From: Bin87 sp965220095
GTDB taxonomy: Bacteria > Chloroflexota > Dehalococcoidia > Lucifugimonadales > UBA3495
DNA: 64,000 nt
Assembly: GCA_965220095.1 (NCBI GenBank)
Contig: OZ244805.1
Coordinates: forward strand, 1,302,001 to 1,366,000
Reading direction: 5' to 3'
The notes beneath the pieces are model-generated. The model made no database searches, was not told the origin of the DNA, and was given only the letters and a program-made list of their open reading frames with translations. Of the stretch, positions 42,910 to 50,570 are shown piece after piece. Position 1 is the stretch's first letter, and the number at the start of each line of letters is the position of its first letter. The translations under genes were made by a program, and so were the position numbers.

Positions 42910-44082
42910 TCACGCCTCCGTCGCGTCCTTCCTAAAATGCGGTATCACCTCTGCCGCAAACCGCCCCATCTGCTCGCGGAACTGGCCGGTAGTTGCGCCC
43001 ATGGGAAAGGCGATCATGATCTGCTCCAGGCCGGGGTACTTGTCCTGCAGCTCTTCCAGGTAGGCAACGGTTTCCTCTGGGCTGCCGGCGAACCAGGCGC
43101 GGTTGTCGATCACGTCCTGGAAGTTGCTGCCGGCGGCGATGTGGCGGGCAATCCCGCCTGGCCCGGTGGCCGCAATCTGCTGGTCGCTGTACCGCAGCAT
43201 CCCCAGCGGCGCGGCGAACTTGACGTGTTCCTCGAACAGCGGCTCCAGCTGACGCCGGGCCGCCGCCGCCGAGTCGTCCACCATCGCCCACAGACCGATG
43301 CACAGCCCTTCACCCAACGCGTAATCCCGACCGGCTCGCTGGTTGGCTGCCTGGAACCGGTGAACCCACTCGTCCACGTATTCCTGGCCGGTGCCCAGAA
43401 TGACGCCCTTGATGCCCCATTTGGCCATGTAATCCAGCGCCCGGTCCGAAGCGCTGACGATGGGCTGCCACACATCCACCGGCTGTGTCTTGGGACGAGG
43501 CACGAGGGTAACTTCCTTCAGGTCGTAGCCCCGGTAAGGGATGTCCGGGGGGATGGTGTAGTGCTTGCCCTGGTGGGAAAACGATTCGCTCCCGAACGCC
43601 TTCATGATGATTTCAAACTGCTCTTCAAACAGCTCGCGGTTGGCGTCGCTGTCCATCATCGGCGCGCCGAAGGACTCCACCTCCCGCGTGTGGTAGCCGC
43701 GCCCGATGCCGAACACCACCCGGCCCTCGGTGAGGATGTCCACCATGGCAAAATCTTCGGCCAAGCGGATGGGGTGCCACATGGGAAGGATGTTGAAGCC
43801 GCAGCCGAATTTGATGCGCTTGGTATGCTGTGCCAGGTACTGACTCATAATCAGCAGGTTGGGGATGCACTCGTAACCCTCCCGCTGGAAGTGGTGTTCC
43901 GCCATCCACAGGATGTCGAAGCCCAGGTCGTCCAGGAATACCGCGGCCTGTCGGGCAATGTCCATCGCCGTCGACAAACGGTCGTTGTCATACCACCGGT
44001 CGTTGGCCGGAACACCGTCGAACCCGATGCCGTCGCCCTCCAGGACGTGTCCGGCATACAGGGTGGAAAAGGTTTGAATCAT
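42910..44082 (-). CDS. Luciferase-like (LLM class) flavin-dependent monooxygenase
   Basis: A 390-residue LLM protein of a different subgroup from the two above. 'LGFDILWMAEHHFQREGYECIPNLLIMSQYLAQHTKRIKFGCGFNILPMWHPIRLAEDFAMVD' and 'GRVVFGIGRGYHTREVESFGAP' are diagnostic, and 'FAGSPEETVAYLEEL' is the late motif. AGGAGG is well placed before the ATG. It is the first gene of the operon with Uma2 and the Mrr-like nuclease, an odd mixture of metabolic and nuclease functions. Confidence 0.9.
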   Translation of the reverse strand: MIQTFSTLYAGHVLEGDGIGFDGVPANDRWYDNDRLSTAMDIARQAAVFLDDLGFDILWMAEHHFQREGYECIPNLLIMSQYLAQHTKRIKFGCGFNILPMWHPIRLAEDFAMVDILTEGRVVFGIGRGYHTREVESFGAPMMDSDANRELFEEQFEIIMKAFGSESFSHQGKHYTIPPDIPYRGYDLKEVTLVPRPKTQPVDVWQPIVSASDRALDYMAKWGIKGVILGTGQEYVDEWVHRFQAANQRAGRDYALGEGLCIGLWAMVDDSAAAARRQLEPLFEEHVKFAAPLGMLRYSDQQIAATGPGGIARHIAAGSNFQDVIDNRAWFAGSPEETVAYLEELQDKYPGLEQIMIAFPMGATTGQFREQMGRFAAEVIPHFRKDATEA

Positions 44083-44476
44083 CGTGCATTCCTCCTGGAC
44101 CTTGGCTAGGTTGCGTCAGCATAACGATAGCGCAAATGAGGACGCAGCCGCAATGATGCGAGGGTTTTGCGATTGCCCCCTCTCCCTCGATGGGAGAGGG
44201 CTGGGTGAGGGTGAAATTCCCGGGTGTAACCATGCACCCCTCACCCCAACCCCTCTCCCACAAGGGGAGAGGGGCCTGAACCCCGGCTGACAGCCGGCAG
44301 CCAGTATGCTACCATCGAACGCGGAACGATCATAAATCCCGCACGACCAATCCTGCACGACGCCCGCGCCGTCTCCCGCCACGATCCCCATGTTATTCGC
44401 AATGCCCGGCGCAAATTCGGCCTCTGCGTAACCCTTTATCCGACTGACTACACCACCGCGAGGTGCCTGTTTCCCC
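44083..44476. other. Intergenic region with CCCTCTCC palindromes
   Basis: A 394-base gap between divergent genes. It holds two copies of the recurrent palindrome (44177-44212 and 44236-44272) in opposite orientation, and TGCTACCAT (about 44307), a weak -10 for serA. I see no gene or RNA. Confidence 0.5.
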
Positions 44477-46054
44477 ATGCCCAAGGTTCTGATTACCGAC
44501 AACGTTGACGCCGAAGGCATCGACCTGCTCCAGAAAAACGTCCCCACCGACATCAAACGCGGCCTTTCGCCGGACGAGCTGATCGCCGTTATCGGAGATT
44601 ACGACGCCCTGGTGGTACGCAGCGAAACGAAGGTTACCGAGCCGGTGATTGAAGCCGGCCGCAACCTCAAAGTCGTGGCCCGCGCCGGCATCGGCGTGGA
44701 CAACATCGACCTGGACGCCGCCACCCGCGCCGGGATTGCCGTGGTCAACGCGCCCATCGGCAACACCGTGGCCGCCGCCGAGCACACCATGGCCCTGATG
44801 CTGGCCCTCGCCCGCAACGTTCCGCAGGCCTACGCCTCCATGAAGGAGGGGCAGTGGCAGCGTTCCGCTTTTATGGGCATCGAAGTTCGCAACAAGACGC
44901 TCGGCATCATCGGCCTGGGTCGGGTGGGCTCAGAGGTGGCCCGGCGTGCCGCCAGCTTCGGGATGAGACTGATTGCCTTTGACCCCTTTGTCGCACCGGA
45001 CTTTGCGGCCCGGTTGGGAGTCGCCACCATGCCGCTGGAAGCGGTGCTGGCCCAGGCAGACTTCATCACCCTGCACACCCCGCTCACGGCGGGAACCACC
45101 AGGCTCATCAGCGGCCCGCAGCTGGAAATGATGAAACCCGGCGCGCGCCTGATCAACGTGGCGCGTGGCGAGCTGATTGACGAGGATGCACTGCTGGCAG
45201 CGCTGGAAAACGACCAGCTAGCCGGTGTCGCTCTGGATGTGTTCACCAACGAACCGCCTGGCGACCTGCCGCTGCTGCGACACCCGAAGTTAATCGCGAC
45301 GCCCCACCTGGGCGCATCGACTCAGGAAGCCCAGCGTGAGGTCGCCATCGAGGCCGCGGAGCAGGTTATTGCCGTGCTGAACGGACAGCCAGCGCGGAAT
45401 ACCGTCAACGCCCCGTTCGTGTCGCCGGAAGTGCACGCCATCCTGGCGCCCTACGTGCCGGTGGCCTCCATGGTGGGACGCTTGCTCACCAGCTTGGCGC
45501 AGGGGCAGTTCGTCGGTGTTACGCTGCGCTACCAGGGTGAAATCGCCACCCACAGCACCGCCATCCTGAAAGCCGCCGCGCTGGTCGGCCTGCTGTCGCC
45601 GGTGAGCGGCGAGGCGGTCAACATGATTAACGCTCCGGTGCTGGCCCAACAGCGCGGTCTGCAAATCACCGAGCAAACCTCTGCCGACAGCCGCGAGTAC
45701 GCCAGCCTGATTTCCGCCACATTGCACACCACCGGCGACGACATCACCATCGTGGGCACCTCTCTGCGCGACGAGCCGCACCTGGTGCGCGTCAACGACT
45801 ACTGGATGGACGTTGCGCCGTCGACACCTTACCTGCTGTTCGTGGACAATCAGGACCAGCCGGGCAGCATCGGCGCGGTGGGGACGGTGGCGGGCCGTCG
45901 CAATATCAACATCAGCTTCATGGAAGTAGGCCGCATCGCCCTGCGTGGTCAGGCGATGATGGTGCTGGGTGTCGACGACCCCATCTCCCCCGAAGCGCTG
46001 GCCGAAATCAAAGCCCTACCCCAGATTGATAACGCCCGCGTGGTGGCGATGTAG
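44477..46054 (+). CDS. serA: D-3-phosphoglycerate dehydrogenase
   Basis: A 525-residue enzyme that oxidises 3-phosphoglycerate, the first step of serine synthesis. It is the long form: a D-2-hydroxyacid dehydrogenase core with 'GRNLKVVARAGIGVDNIDLDAAT', Rossmann motif 'GIIGLGRVGSEVA', catalytic Arg/Glu/His region ('NVARGELIDEDALLAALE', 'PHLGASTQEAQ'), then the intervening allosteric domain and a C-terminal ACT domain ('YLLFVDNQDQPGSIGAVGTVAG') that binds serine for feedback control. ATG is 11 bases after GAGGTG. It is monocistronic, with a terminator after it. Confidence 0.96.
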   Translation: MPKVLITDNVDAEGIDLLQKNVPTDIKRGLSPDELIAVIGDYDALVVRSETKVTEPVIEAGRNLKVVARAGIGVDNIDLDAATRAGIAVVNAPIGNTVAAAEHTMALMLALARNVPQAYASMKEGQWQRSAFMGIEVRNKTLGIIGLGRVGSEVARRAASFGMRLIAFDPFVAPDFAARLGVATMPLEAVLAQADFITLHTPLTAGTTRLISGPQLEMMKPGARLINVARGELIDEDALLAALENDQLAGVALDVFTNEPPGDLPLLRHPKLIATPHLGASTQEAQREVAIEAAEQVIAVLNGQPARNTVNAPFVSPEVHAILAPYVPVASMVGRLLTSLAQGQFVGVTLRYQGEIATHSTAILKAAALVGLLSPVSGEAVNMINAPVLAQQRGLQITEQTSADSREYASLISATLHTTGDDITIVGTSLRDEPHLVRVNDYWMDVAPSTPYLLFVDNQDQPGSIGAVGTVAGRRNINISFMEVGRIALRGQAMMVLGVDDPISPEALAEIKALPQIDNARVVAM

Positions 46055-46072
46055 AGACACCCCTCACCCCAA

Positions 46073-46100
46073 CCCATCTCCCGGTGGGAGAGGGGCTTTT
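46073..46100 (+). terminator. Candidate intrinsic terminator of serA
   Basis: A CATCTCC-CGGT-GGGAGAGG hairpin with a short TTTT, about 20 bases after the serA stop. It is a member of the CCCTCTCC palindrome family. Confidence 0.55.
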
Positions 46101-46260
46101 GGCACGTCGCCCCAACTCCCAGTGGAGACCTTTGCGGATACTTCGTTCCGGAGAAGGCCCGCAACCAGGGCGGTGGTTTGGCTACAATCGTTATGACAAC
46201 GTCGCAATCGCCACAACTGACCGGCCTGAACTTCAGGCAGCCCGTGGCCCGTGGATCCCG

Positions 46261-46269
46261 TGCTACAAT
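46261..46269 (+). promoter_or_regulatory. Extended -10 promoter of the Y-RNA-like transcript
   Basis: TGCTACAAT ends six bases before 46276, which is exactly where the terminal stem of the RNA begins. No clear -35 is seen. Confidence 0.6.
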
Positions 46270-46275
46270 TAATAC

Positions 46276-46378
46276 CGCGCACGGGTCGAAGTTGACGGGT
46301 TATCCGCTTTGTAGGTTCAATTCCTACCCCAGGGCACCCGCTCTGGAGATCCTGTTGACACCCCTCATCCGTGCGTGT
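46276..46378 (+). ncRNA. Candidate bacterial Y RNA (YrlA-like) upstream of the Ro60 gene
   Basis: About 100 bases that fold with paired ends: CGCGCACGG (46276-46284) against CCGTGCGTG (46369-46377), nine pairs with one G-U. Inside, GGGTCGAAG on the 5' side and GTTGACACC on the 3' side resemble the Ro-binding site of vertebrate Y RNAs (GGUC-CGA against UUGAC). A perfect T-arm mimic follows, GTAGG-TTCAATT-CCTAC (46311-46327), whose loop fits TTCRANY, preceded by a GACGGGTTATC segment like a D-arm. Known bacterial YrlA RNAs combine a Ro-binding stem with such a tRNA-like module. A -10 box lies six bases upstream and a terminator at 46456-46481, so the transcript may extend to about 205 bases. 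Confidence 0.75.
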
Positions 46379-46455
46379 CTCCTGGGCTAAACGGAGCGGC
46401 ATTTAATACCCCATCAGGGAAACCGCCGGCCTGCTCCCCGGCCCGCAACCCTCAG

Positions 46456-46481
46456 AGCCGAAGGTATCGGCTATATTTTTT
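46456..46481 (+). terminator. Intrinsic terminator of the Y-RNA-like transcript
   Basis: AGCCGA-AGGTA-TCGGCT hairpin followed directly by an AT-rich run with six T residues. It ends 17 bases before the Ro60 ATG, so Ro60 expression would need readthrough or a promoter that I cannot see. Confidence 0.75.
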
Positions 46482-46498
46482 CAAAACAGGACGAATTC

Positions 46499-48151
46499 AT
46501 GGTCTATCTCAATCAGGTGTACGGCGTTCCCACTCCCCAGTCGGAGCCTCTGCCCGGGCGCGAGCATGAGATGGCCAAAAACTCCGCTGGCGGCGTGGTC
46601 TTCCCAGTTGACGACTTCACTCGCCTGCGCCGCTTTCTGGTCCTCGGTTCCGAGGGCGGTAGCTACTACGCCACGGAGCGCCGGTTGACCGTCGAGAATG
46701 CCAACGCAGTCAAGCGTTGCGTGCAAACCGATGGCCGCCGGGTCGTCGACGAGGCGGCCCGGGCCAGCCAGGGCAACGCCCCCCGCAACGGCCCGCCCCT
46801 CTTCGTGCTGGCAATGGCAGCATCCTTCGGCAACGACGACGTTCGCCGGTACGCTCTCTCGGTCCTCCCTCAGGTCGCCCGCACCGGCAGCCACCTTTTT
46901 CAGTTCGTGGAATACGCCGACACCATGCGCGGTTGGGGCAAGGGCCTGCGGAACGCCATCGCCACCTGGTACGAGGCCCAGGGCGGCGTCGCCGAGGCTG
47001 CATACCAGATGGTCAAGTACCGCCAACGCAACGGGTGGACTCACCGTGACCTGCTACGCAAAGCCCACCCGTCGGGCAAGGATAACCCGGACTTCGGCGC
47101 GCTATTCGCCTGGGTAACACAGGGCGTTGCGCCACCGGCCGATGATGCGCGCTACGACATCATCCGTGCCTGCGAATACGCCACGAATCACGCGGAGGAC
47201 CCACATCTGGTGGCCGAGGCCATCCGGGAGTTCGACATGACCTGGGAGATGATCCCCGGCGATGCGATGCGACACCGGCAGGTGTGGGAAGCGCTGTTCG
47301 AGCGGATGCCCATGACCGCCACGGTACGGAACCTGGCCACATTGACCCGGCTGGGCATAATCGCGCCGATGTCTGATGCGGCGAACCTGGTCTCATCCAG
47401 GGTAAACGACGCCGACCGGCTGCGGGCCGCGCGGGTTCACCCCATCGCAATCCTGTCAGCGCTGATGACCTACAAGGCTGGAAAAGGCGCCAGAAGCCAC
47501 CACACCTGGACTCCGGTTCAAACGGTGGTGGACGCTTTGGACGCGGCTTTCGACAAATCCTTCGCCTTCGCGCCGGAGACCGGTCAACGGTTCTACCTGG
47601 GCATAGACGTATCGGGATCCATGGCCCACGGCGCCGTCGCCGGCGTCGAGGGTCTCACGCCGCGCATGGGCGCCGCCGCCATGGCAATGGCAATAGCCCG
47701 CCGGGAGAACAACTACCACATGGCTGCTTTCGCCGACGGCGGCGTCGGAGGCCCCGTGGTTCGTCATCGGTTCCACCGTCGGGACCCTTACAAGATGATG
47801 CCGCTGGACATCTCCGCCACGGACAGCATCACCGACGTGTTGGCCAAGACAAACCAGTTGCCCTGGCGAGGCACCGACTGTGCCTTGCCCATGCTGGACG
47901 CTGCCGAAAAGGGCATCCCGGTGGACTGTTTCGTCGTCATCACCGACAACGAGACCTGGGCCGGAAACATCCATCCGTCGGAAGCGCTGCGCCAATACCG
48001 CGAACACACGGGCATTCCCGCCAGGATGGTGGTGGTCGCCATGACGGCGACCGAGTTCACCATCGCCGACCCCATGGACGCAGGAATGCTGGACGTGGTG
48101 GGATTCGACGCTTCAGCGCCACAGGTGATCGCAGATTTCGTCAGCTCATAG
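46499..48151 (+). CDS. rsr: TROVE-domain protein, Ro60 homologue (Rsr)
   Basis: A 550-residue bacterial Ro60. The N-terminal ~350 residues form the HEAT-like TROVE ring ('DDFTRLRRFLVLGSEGGSYYATERRLTVENANAVKRC', 'MRGWGKGLRNAIATWYE', 'QMVKYRQRNGWTHRDLLRKAHP'). The C-terminus is a von Willebrand A domain with an intact metal-ion site DVSGS (about residue 372), a Thr region and 'VITDNETW'. In Deinococcus, Rsr binds Y RNA, which tethers it to PNPase for decay of structured RNA. AGGA precedes the ATG. A candidate Y RNA lies immediately upstream and pnp is elsewhere in the window. Confidence 0.93.
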   Translation: MVYLNQVYGVPTPQSEPLPGREHEMAKNSAGGVVFPVDDFTRLRRFLVLGSEGGSYYATERRLTVENANAVKRCVQTDGRRVVDEAARASQGNAPRNGPPLFVLAMAASFGNDDVRRYALSVLPQVARTGSHLFQFVEYADTMRGWGKGLRNAIATWYEAQGGVAEAAYQMVKYRQRNGWTHRDLLRKAHPSGKDNPDFGALFAWVTQGVAPPADDARYDIIRACEYATNHAEDPHLVAEAIREFDMTWEMIPGDAMRHRQVWEALFERMPMTATVRNLATLTRLGIIAPMSDAANLVSSRVNDADRLRAARVHPIAILSALMTYKAGKGARSHHTWTPVQTVVDALDAAFDKSFAFAPETGQRFYLGIDVSGSMAHGAVAGVEGLTPRMGAAAMAMAIARRENNYHMAAFADGGVGGPVVRHRFHRRDPYKMMPLDISATDSITDVLAKTNQLPWRGTDCALPMLDAAEKGIPVDCFVVITDNETWAGNIHPSEALRQYREHTGIPARMVVVAMTATEFTIADPMDAGMLDVVGFDASAPQVIADFVSS

Positions 48152-48176
48152 CCAGCGATAGCTCCCCTCACCCCAA

Positions 48177-48204
48177 CCCCTCTCCCGGCGGGAGAGGGGC
48201 TTTT
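48177..48204 (+). terminator. Intrinsic terminator of the Ro60 gene
   Basis: A CCCCTCTCC-CGGC-GGGAGAGGGG hairpin, then C and TTTT, 25 bases after the stop. Confidence 0.65.
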
Positions 48205-48239
48205 GGCGCGGCGACCCAGTTCCCTCTCCCACTCGCAAA

Positions 48240-48379
48240 CAGGGTAATTCGATTATCGGCAATGTCATTGCGAACGCAGCGTGGCAATCTCGTTGGCGAA
48301 GCAAACCCGGCTACCGGATCGAGATTGCCACGTCGCTTCGCTCCTCGCAATGACATCAGGGGACAATTGAAAGACCCTG
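48240..48379. repeat. CAGGG-ended element (family G) containing a family B core
   Basis: 140 bases with imperfect inverted ends CAGGGTAATTCGATT / CAGGGTCTTTCAATT, flanked by ACTCGCAAA and ACTCGCAAG, a 9-base near-duplication. The interior (48263-48355) is the TGTCATTGCGA...TCGCAATGACA core of family B. No gene. Confidence 0.6.
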
Positions 48380-48480
48380 ACTCGCAAGGGGGAAGGCATG
48401 GACAAAACCGCCCGGCCCCTGTAAAAATGCAGCGCAACACCCCTGATCTTTCCCCTGAACTTTCCCAGGAGATGAACACT

Positions 48481-49533
48481 ATGGCAGACCGCATCGTAAT
48501 CATGGGCCCCGGCGCCGTGGGCAGCTACGTCGGCGCATTCCTGGTACAGGCCGGCGAAGACGACATCACGTTCATCGACATGTGGCCGGCCCACGTCGAA
48601 AAGATGCGCGCCGAGGGTCTGCGGGCCAGCGGCAGCCAGGGCGACTTCACCGTCCCGGTCAACGCCATGCACCTGACCGACGCCCAGAACATCACCGAAC
48701 CCTTCGACTACGCCTTCATCACCGTCAAGTCTTACGACACCGAGTGGGCTACCCATTTCATCAAGCGGTACGTGAAAGATGACGGCGCCTTTGTTTCCAT
48801 ACAGAACTGCTGGAACGACCCGACGATTGCATCCATCGTGGGGCCGGGGCGGCAACTCGGCTGCATCGCCTCGCATATTGAGGTTGCCCTCTGGGAGCCC
48901 GGCCACGTCAACCGGGGCGGCGCTCCGGGTCGAGACCACGGCCACACCGTGTTTCGCGTCGGCGAGAACAGCGGCCAGATTACCGCCCGCTCCGAGGCCA
49001 TCGCCGCCAAGCTGGACAACATCGACGCGGCCTACGCCACCGACAACCTGTGGGGCGAGCGGTGGGCCAAGCTGTGCCAGAACGGGATGGGCAACGCCAT
49101 CTCGGCCATGAGTCAGCTCGGCAGCCAGGAGATGGCCGGCGACGCCCGCATCCGGCGCATCCGCATCCAGCTGGCCAAAGAGGGCGCGCAGGTGGGGCTG
49201 GCCCAGGGGTTGAGAGTCGTCGACATCAACGGCGTCCCCGCCGAGTTCTGGGCCGACGCCGATACCGGCGACGTGTTTGAGGAGCTGGACGGCCGGTTGT
49301 CCGAGTCCGGTGGCCGGGTCAACTGGCTGGCATCGATGGCCCAGGACGTGCACAAGGGGCGCAAGTCGGAGGTGGACTTTATGAACGGACTCATCTGCGA
49401 AAAGGGCCGGGAAACCGGCGTAGCGACTCCTTACCATGACGCCATCGTCGAGGCCATGCGCCTGGTGGACGACAAGACCATCGCCCCCGGCCCCGAGAAC
49501 GTTGACCGCGTCGTCCGCGCCATCGGAGACTAA
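48481..49533 (+). CDS. Ketopantoate reductase (PanE/ApbA) family protein
   Basis: A 350-residue NAD(P)-dependent oxidoreductase. The N-terminus 'IVIMGPGAVGSYVGAFL' is the GxGxxG Rossmann motif, 'DYAFITVKSYDTEWA' the Lys-containing strand, and the C-terminal helical domain has 'WGERWAKLCQNGMGNAISAM' with the catalytic Lys/Asn positions of the family. At 350 residues it is longer than typical PanE (about 300), so the substrate may not be ketopantoate. ATG 48481 is chosen with AGGAG ten bases upstream; an ATG at 48472 is too close to it. Confidence 0.87.
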   Translation: MADRIVIMGPGAVGSYVGAFLVQAGEDDITFIDMWPAHVEKMRAEGLRASGSQGDFTVPVNAMHLTDAQNITEPFDYAFITVKSYDTEWATHFIKRYVKDDGAFVSIQNCWNDPTIASIVGPGRQLGCIASHIEVALWEPGHVNRGGAPGRDHGHTVFRVGENSGQITARSEAIAAKLDNIDAAYATDNLWGERWAKLCQNGMGNAISAMSQLGSQEMAGDARIRRIRIQLAKEGAQVGLAQGLRVVDINGVPAEFWADADTGDVFEELDGRLSESGGRVNWLASMAQDVHKGRKSEVDFMNGLICEKGRETGVATPYHDAIVEAMRLVDDKTIAPGPENVDRVVRAIGD

Positions 49534-49540
49534 CCAAATC

Positions 49541-49570
49541 AACCCCCTCCCCCTTGCGGGAGAGGGGGTT
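49541..49570 (+). terminator. Palindrome after the PanE-like gene, candidate terminator
   Basis: AACCCCCTCCC / GGGAGAGGGGGTT hairpin eight bases after the stop; only two T residues follow, so termination may be weak. Confidence 0.45.
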
Positions 49571-49611
49571 GATGTGACAGACCTTGCGAATCTCCAACAG
49601 GAGGCCCACAG

Positions 49612-50112
49612 ATGTACATTTCCGTTGAACCCGCCGGGTTGATGATGAATACCATCAAACTGGTATTCGACCCCACGGAACCGGCGTCGGAAGACCAGGA
49701 GGTGCGGGATTATTTGACCCAGCACGAGCTGGAACCGCGCTACCACTGGTTTGCCGAAATTGAGGGACTGGAAGGCCGCGAGTGCGAGATTATGCAGTTT
49801 GGCGGCTGCTATCTGGGACGCAATCTGCAAAACATCGGCCTGATTCAACGCCGCACCGTTGAGACGGAGCTCCTCACCGCCGAGATTGGCCGCCACACCG
49901 ACCGCGGTACGCTGACGGCCTTCGCCGACGCCGCCGACTCAGAACGCGACAACGCGATGGCCGCGCTGATCGATGAATTTCGCCAGGAAGAATTCTTCGG
50001 GCAGGACGATGCCGGCGAACTAACCGCTACCGTAGATCCTACCGAGCTTCAGCAGGCGGCGGTGCGGGCCCTGGCCACCGAGCGACAACAGGCAGTATCC
50101 AGCGCATCGTAG
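49612..50112 (+). CDS. Hypothetical protein
   Basis: A 166-residue acidic protein that I do not recognise. AGGAGG lies nine bases before the ATG, which supports it. 'PASEDQEVRDYLTQHELEPRYHWFAEIEGLEGRECEIMQFGGCYLGRNLQNIG' is the best-ordered part; the C-terminal half is helical and charged. No membrane segment or catalytic motif is evident. It follows the PanE-like gene after 78 bases, perhaps in one transcript. Confidence 0.7.
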   Translation: MYISVEPAGLMMNTIKLVFDPTEPASEDQEVRDYLTQHELEPRYHWFAEIEGLEGRECEIMQFGGCYLGRNLQNIGLIQRRTVETELLTAEIGRHTDRGTLTAFADAADSERDNAMAALIDEFRQEEFFGQDDAGELTATVDPTELQQAAVRALATERQQAVSSAS

Positions 50113-50180
50113 CCACTGTGCCGCTTCGAGGAATGAACAAACGCCCGCAATCGCGCGCCTTGCGCTCCGGGCGTTTGGTG

Positions 50181-50254
50181 TGGAGCGGGCGATGGGGATC
50201 GAACCCACGTAACTAGCTTGGAAGGCTAGAGCTTTACCATTAAGCTACGCCCGC
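50181..50254 (-). tRNA. tRNA-Gly (anticodon UCC)
   Basis: A complete cloverleaf: acceptor GCGGGCG / CGCCCGC, D-arm GCTTAATGGTAAAGC, anticodon stem CTAGC / GCTAG around loop CTTCCAA (anticodon TCC), and T-arm GTGGGTTCGATCCCCAT. Discriminator U and an encoded CCA end at 50181. Confidence 0.95.
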
Positions 50255-50376
50255 GTGGACAGAATAATTATAGCGCAAACTTGCGTTTTTTTGCCTTTCC
50301 GCGTTTTTCATCCAACCAGAGCCAATGCCTCGTCCACTTCGAGCCGATGCAAAGCCAGGTCAGCAATAGGGTGTAA

Positions 50377-50433
50377 CTAATCGGGTAAAAACAGCGCAGC
50401 GGTAACTGAAGCATCCAGCACGAAGACGCTCAT
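50377..50433 (-). pseudogene. Truncated PIN-domain (VapC) toxin
   Basis: ATG 50433 overlaps the preceding stop (ATGA) and encodes MSVFVLDASVTAALFLPD, the standard start of a PIN toxin with its first catalytic Asp, then hits TAG after 18 codons. Downstream, to about 50327, 'ADLALHRLEVDEALALVG' in another frame looks like a leftover of the interior. The toxin is dead through deletion. Confidence 0.7.
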
Positions 50434-50570
50434 CGGCTGTGGCCTTCGTGCCGCGCCTCCAAGATTTCAGCCACGGACATTTCGAGCCTGGGCTGTGTGC
50501 GTAAATACTCTCGGAAACGCGATACCGCCGCTTTTTTCCTGCCGGCTTCATGCTCACACGAACCGCTCAT
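50430..50570 (-). CDS. VapB-like antitoxin, orphaned
   Basis: A 46-residue frame, complete: MSGSCEHEAGRKKAAVSRF at the start, then 'YLRTQPRLEMSVAEILEARHEGHSR'. Its ATG overlaps the sucD stop as ATGA and its own stop overlaps the VapC start as ATGA, so it was translationally coupled on both sides. The composition and position before a PIN start identify it as the antitoxin of a VapBC pair. With the toxin truncated it has no evident function left. It may still be transcribed with sucCD. Confidence 0.6.
   Translation of the reverse strand: MSGSCEHEAGRKKAAVSRFREYLRTQPRLEMSVAEILEARHEGHSR

Noticed and set aside
46300..46340. A tRNA gene around the T-arm-like sequence
   Set aside because: No anticodon arm and no seven-pair acceptor stem in tRNA geometry; the Y-RNA interpretation explains more of the sequence.
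48265..49896. 543-residue open frame antisense to the PanE-like gene
   Set aside because: Shadow of a well-supported gene, crossing its start and a repeat.
50360..50557. 65-residue minus-strand frame starting at ATG 50551
   Set aside because: The overlapping 46-residue frame from ATG 50570 gives a sensible antitoxin with ATGA couplings; this frame does not.
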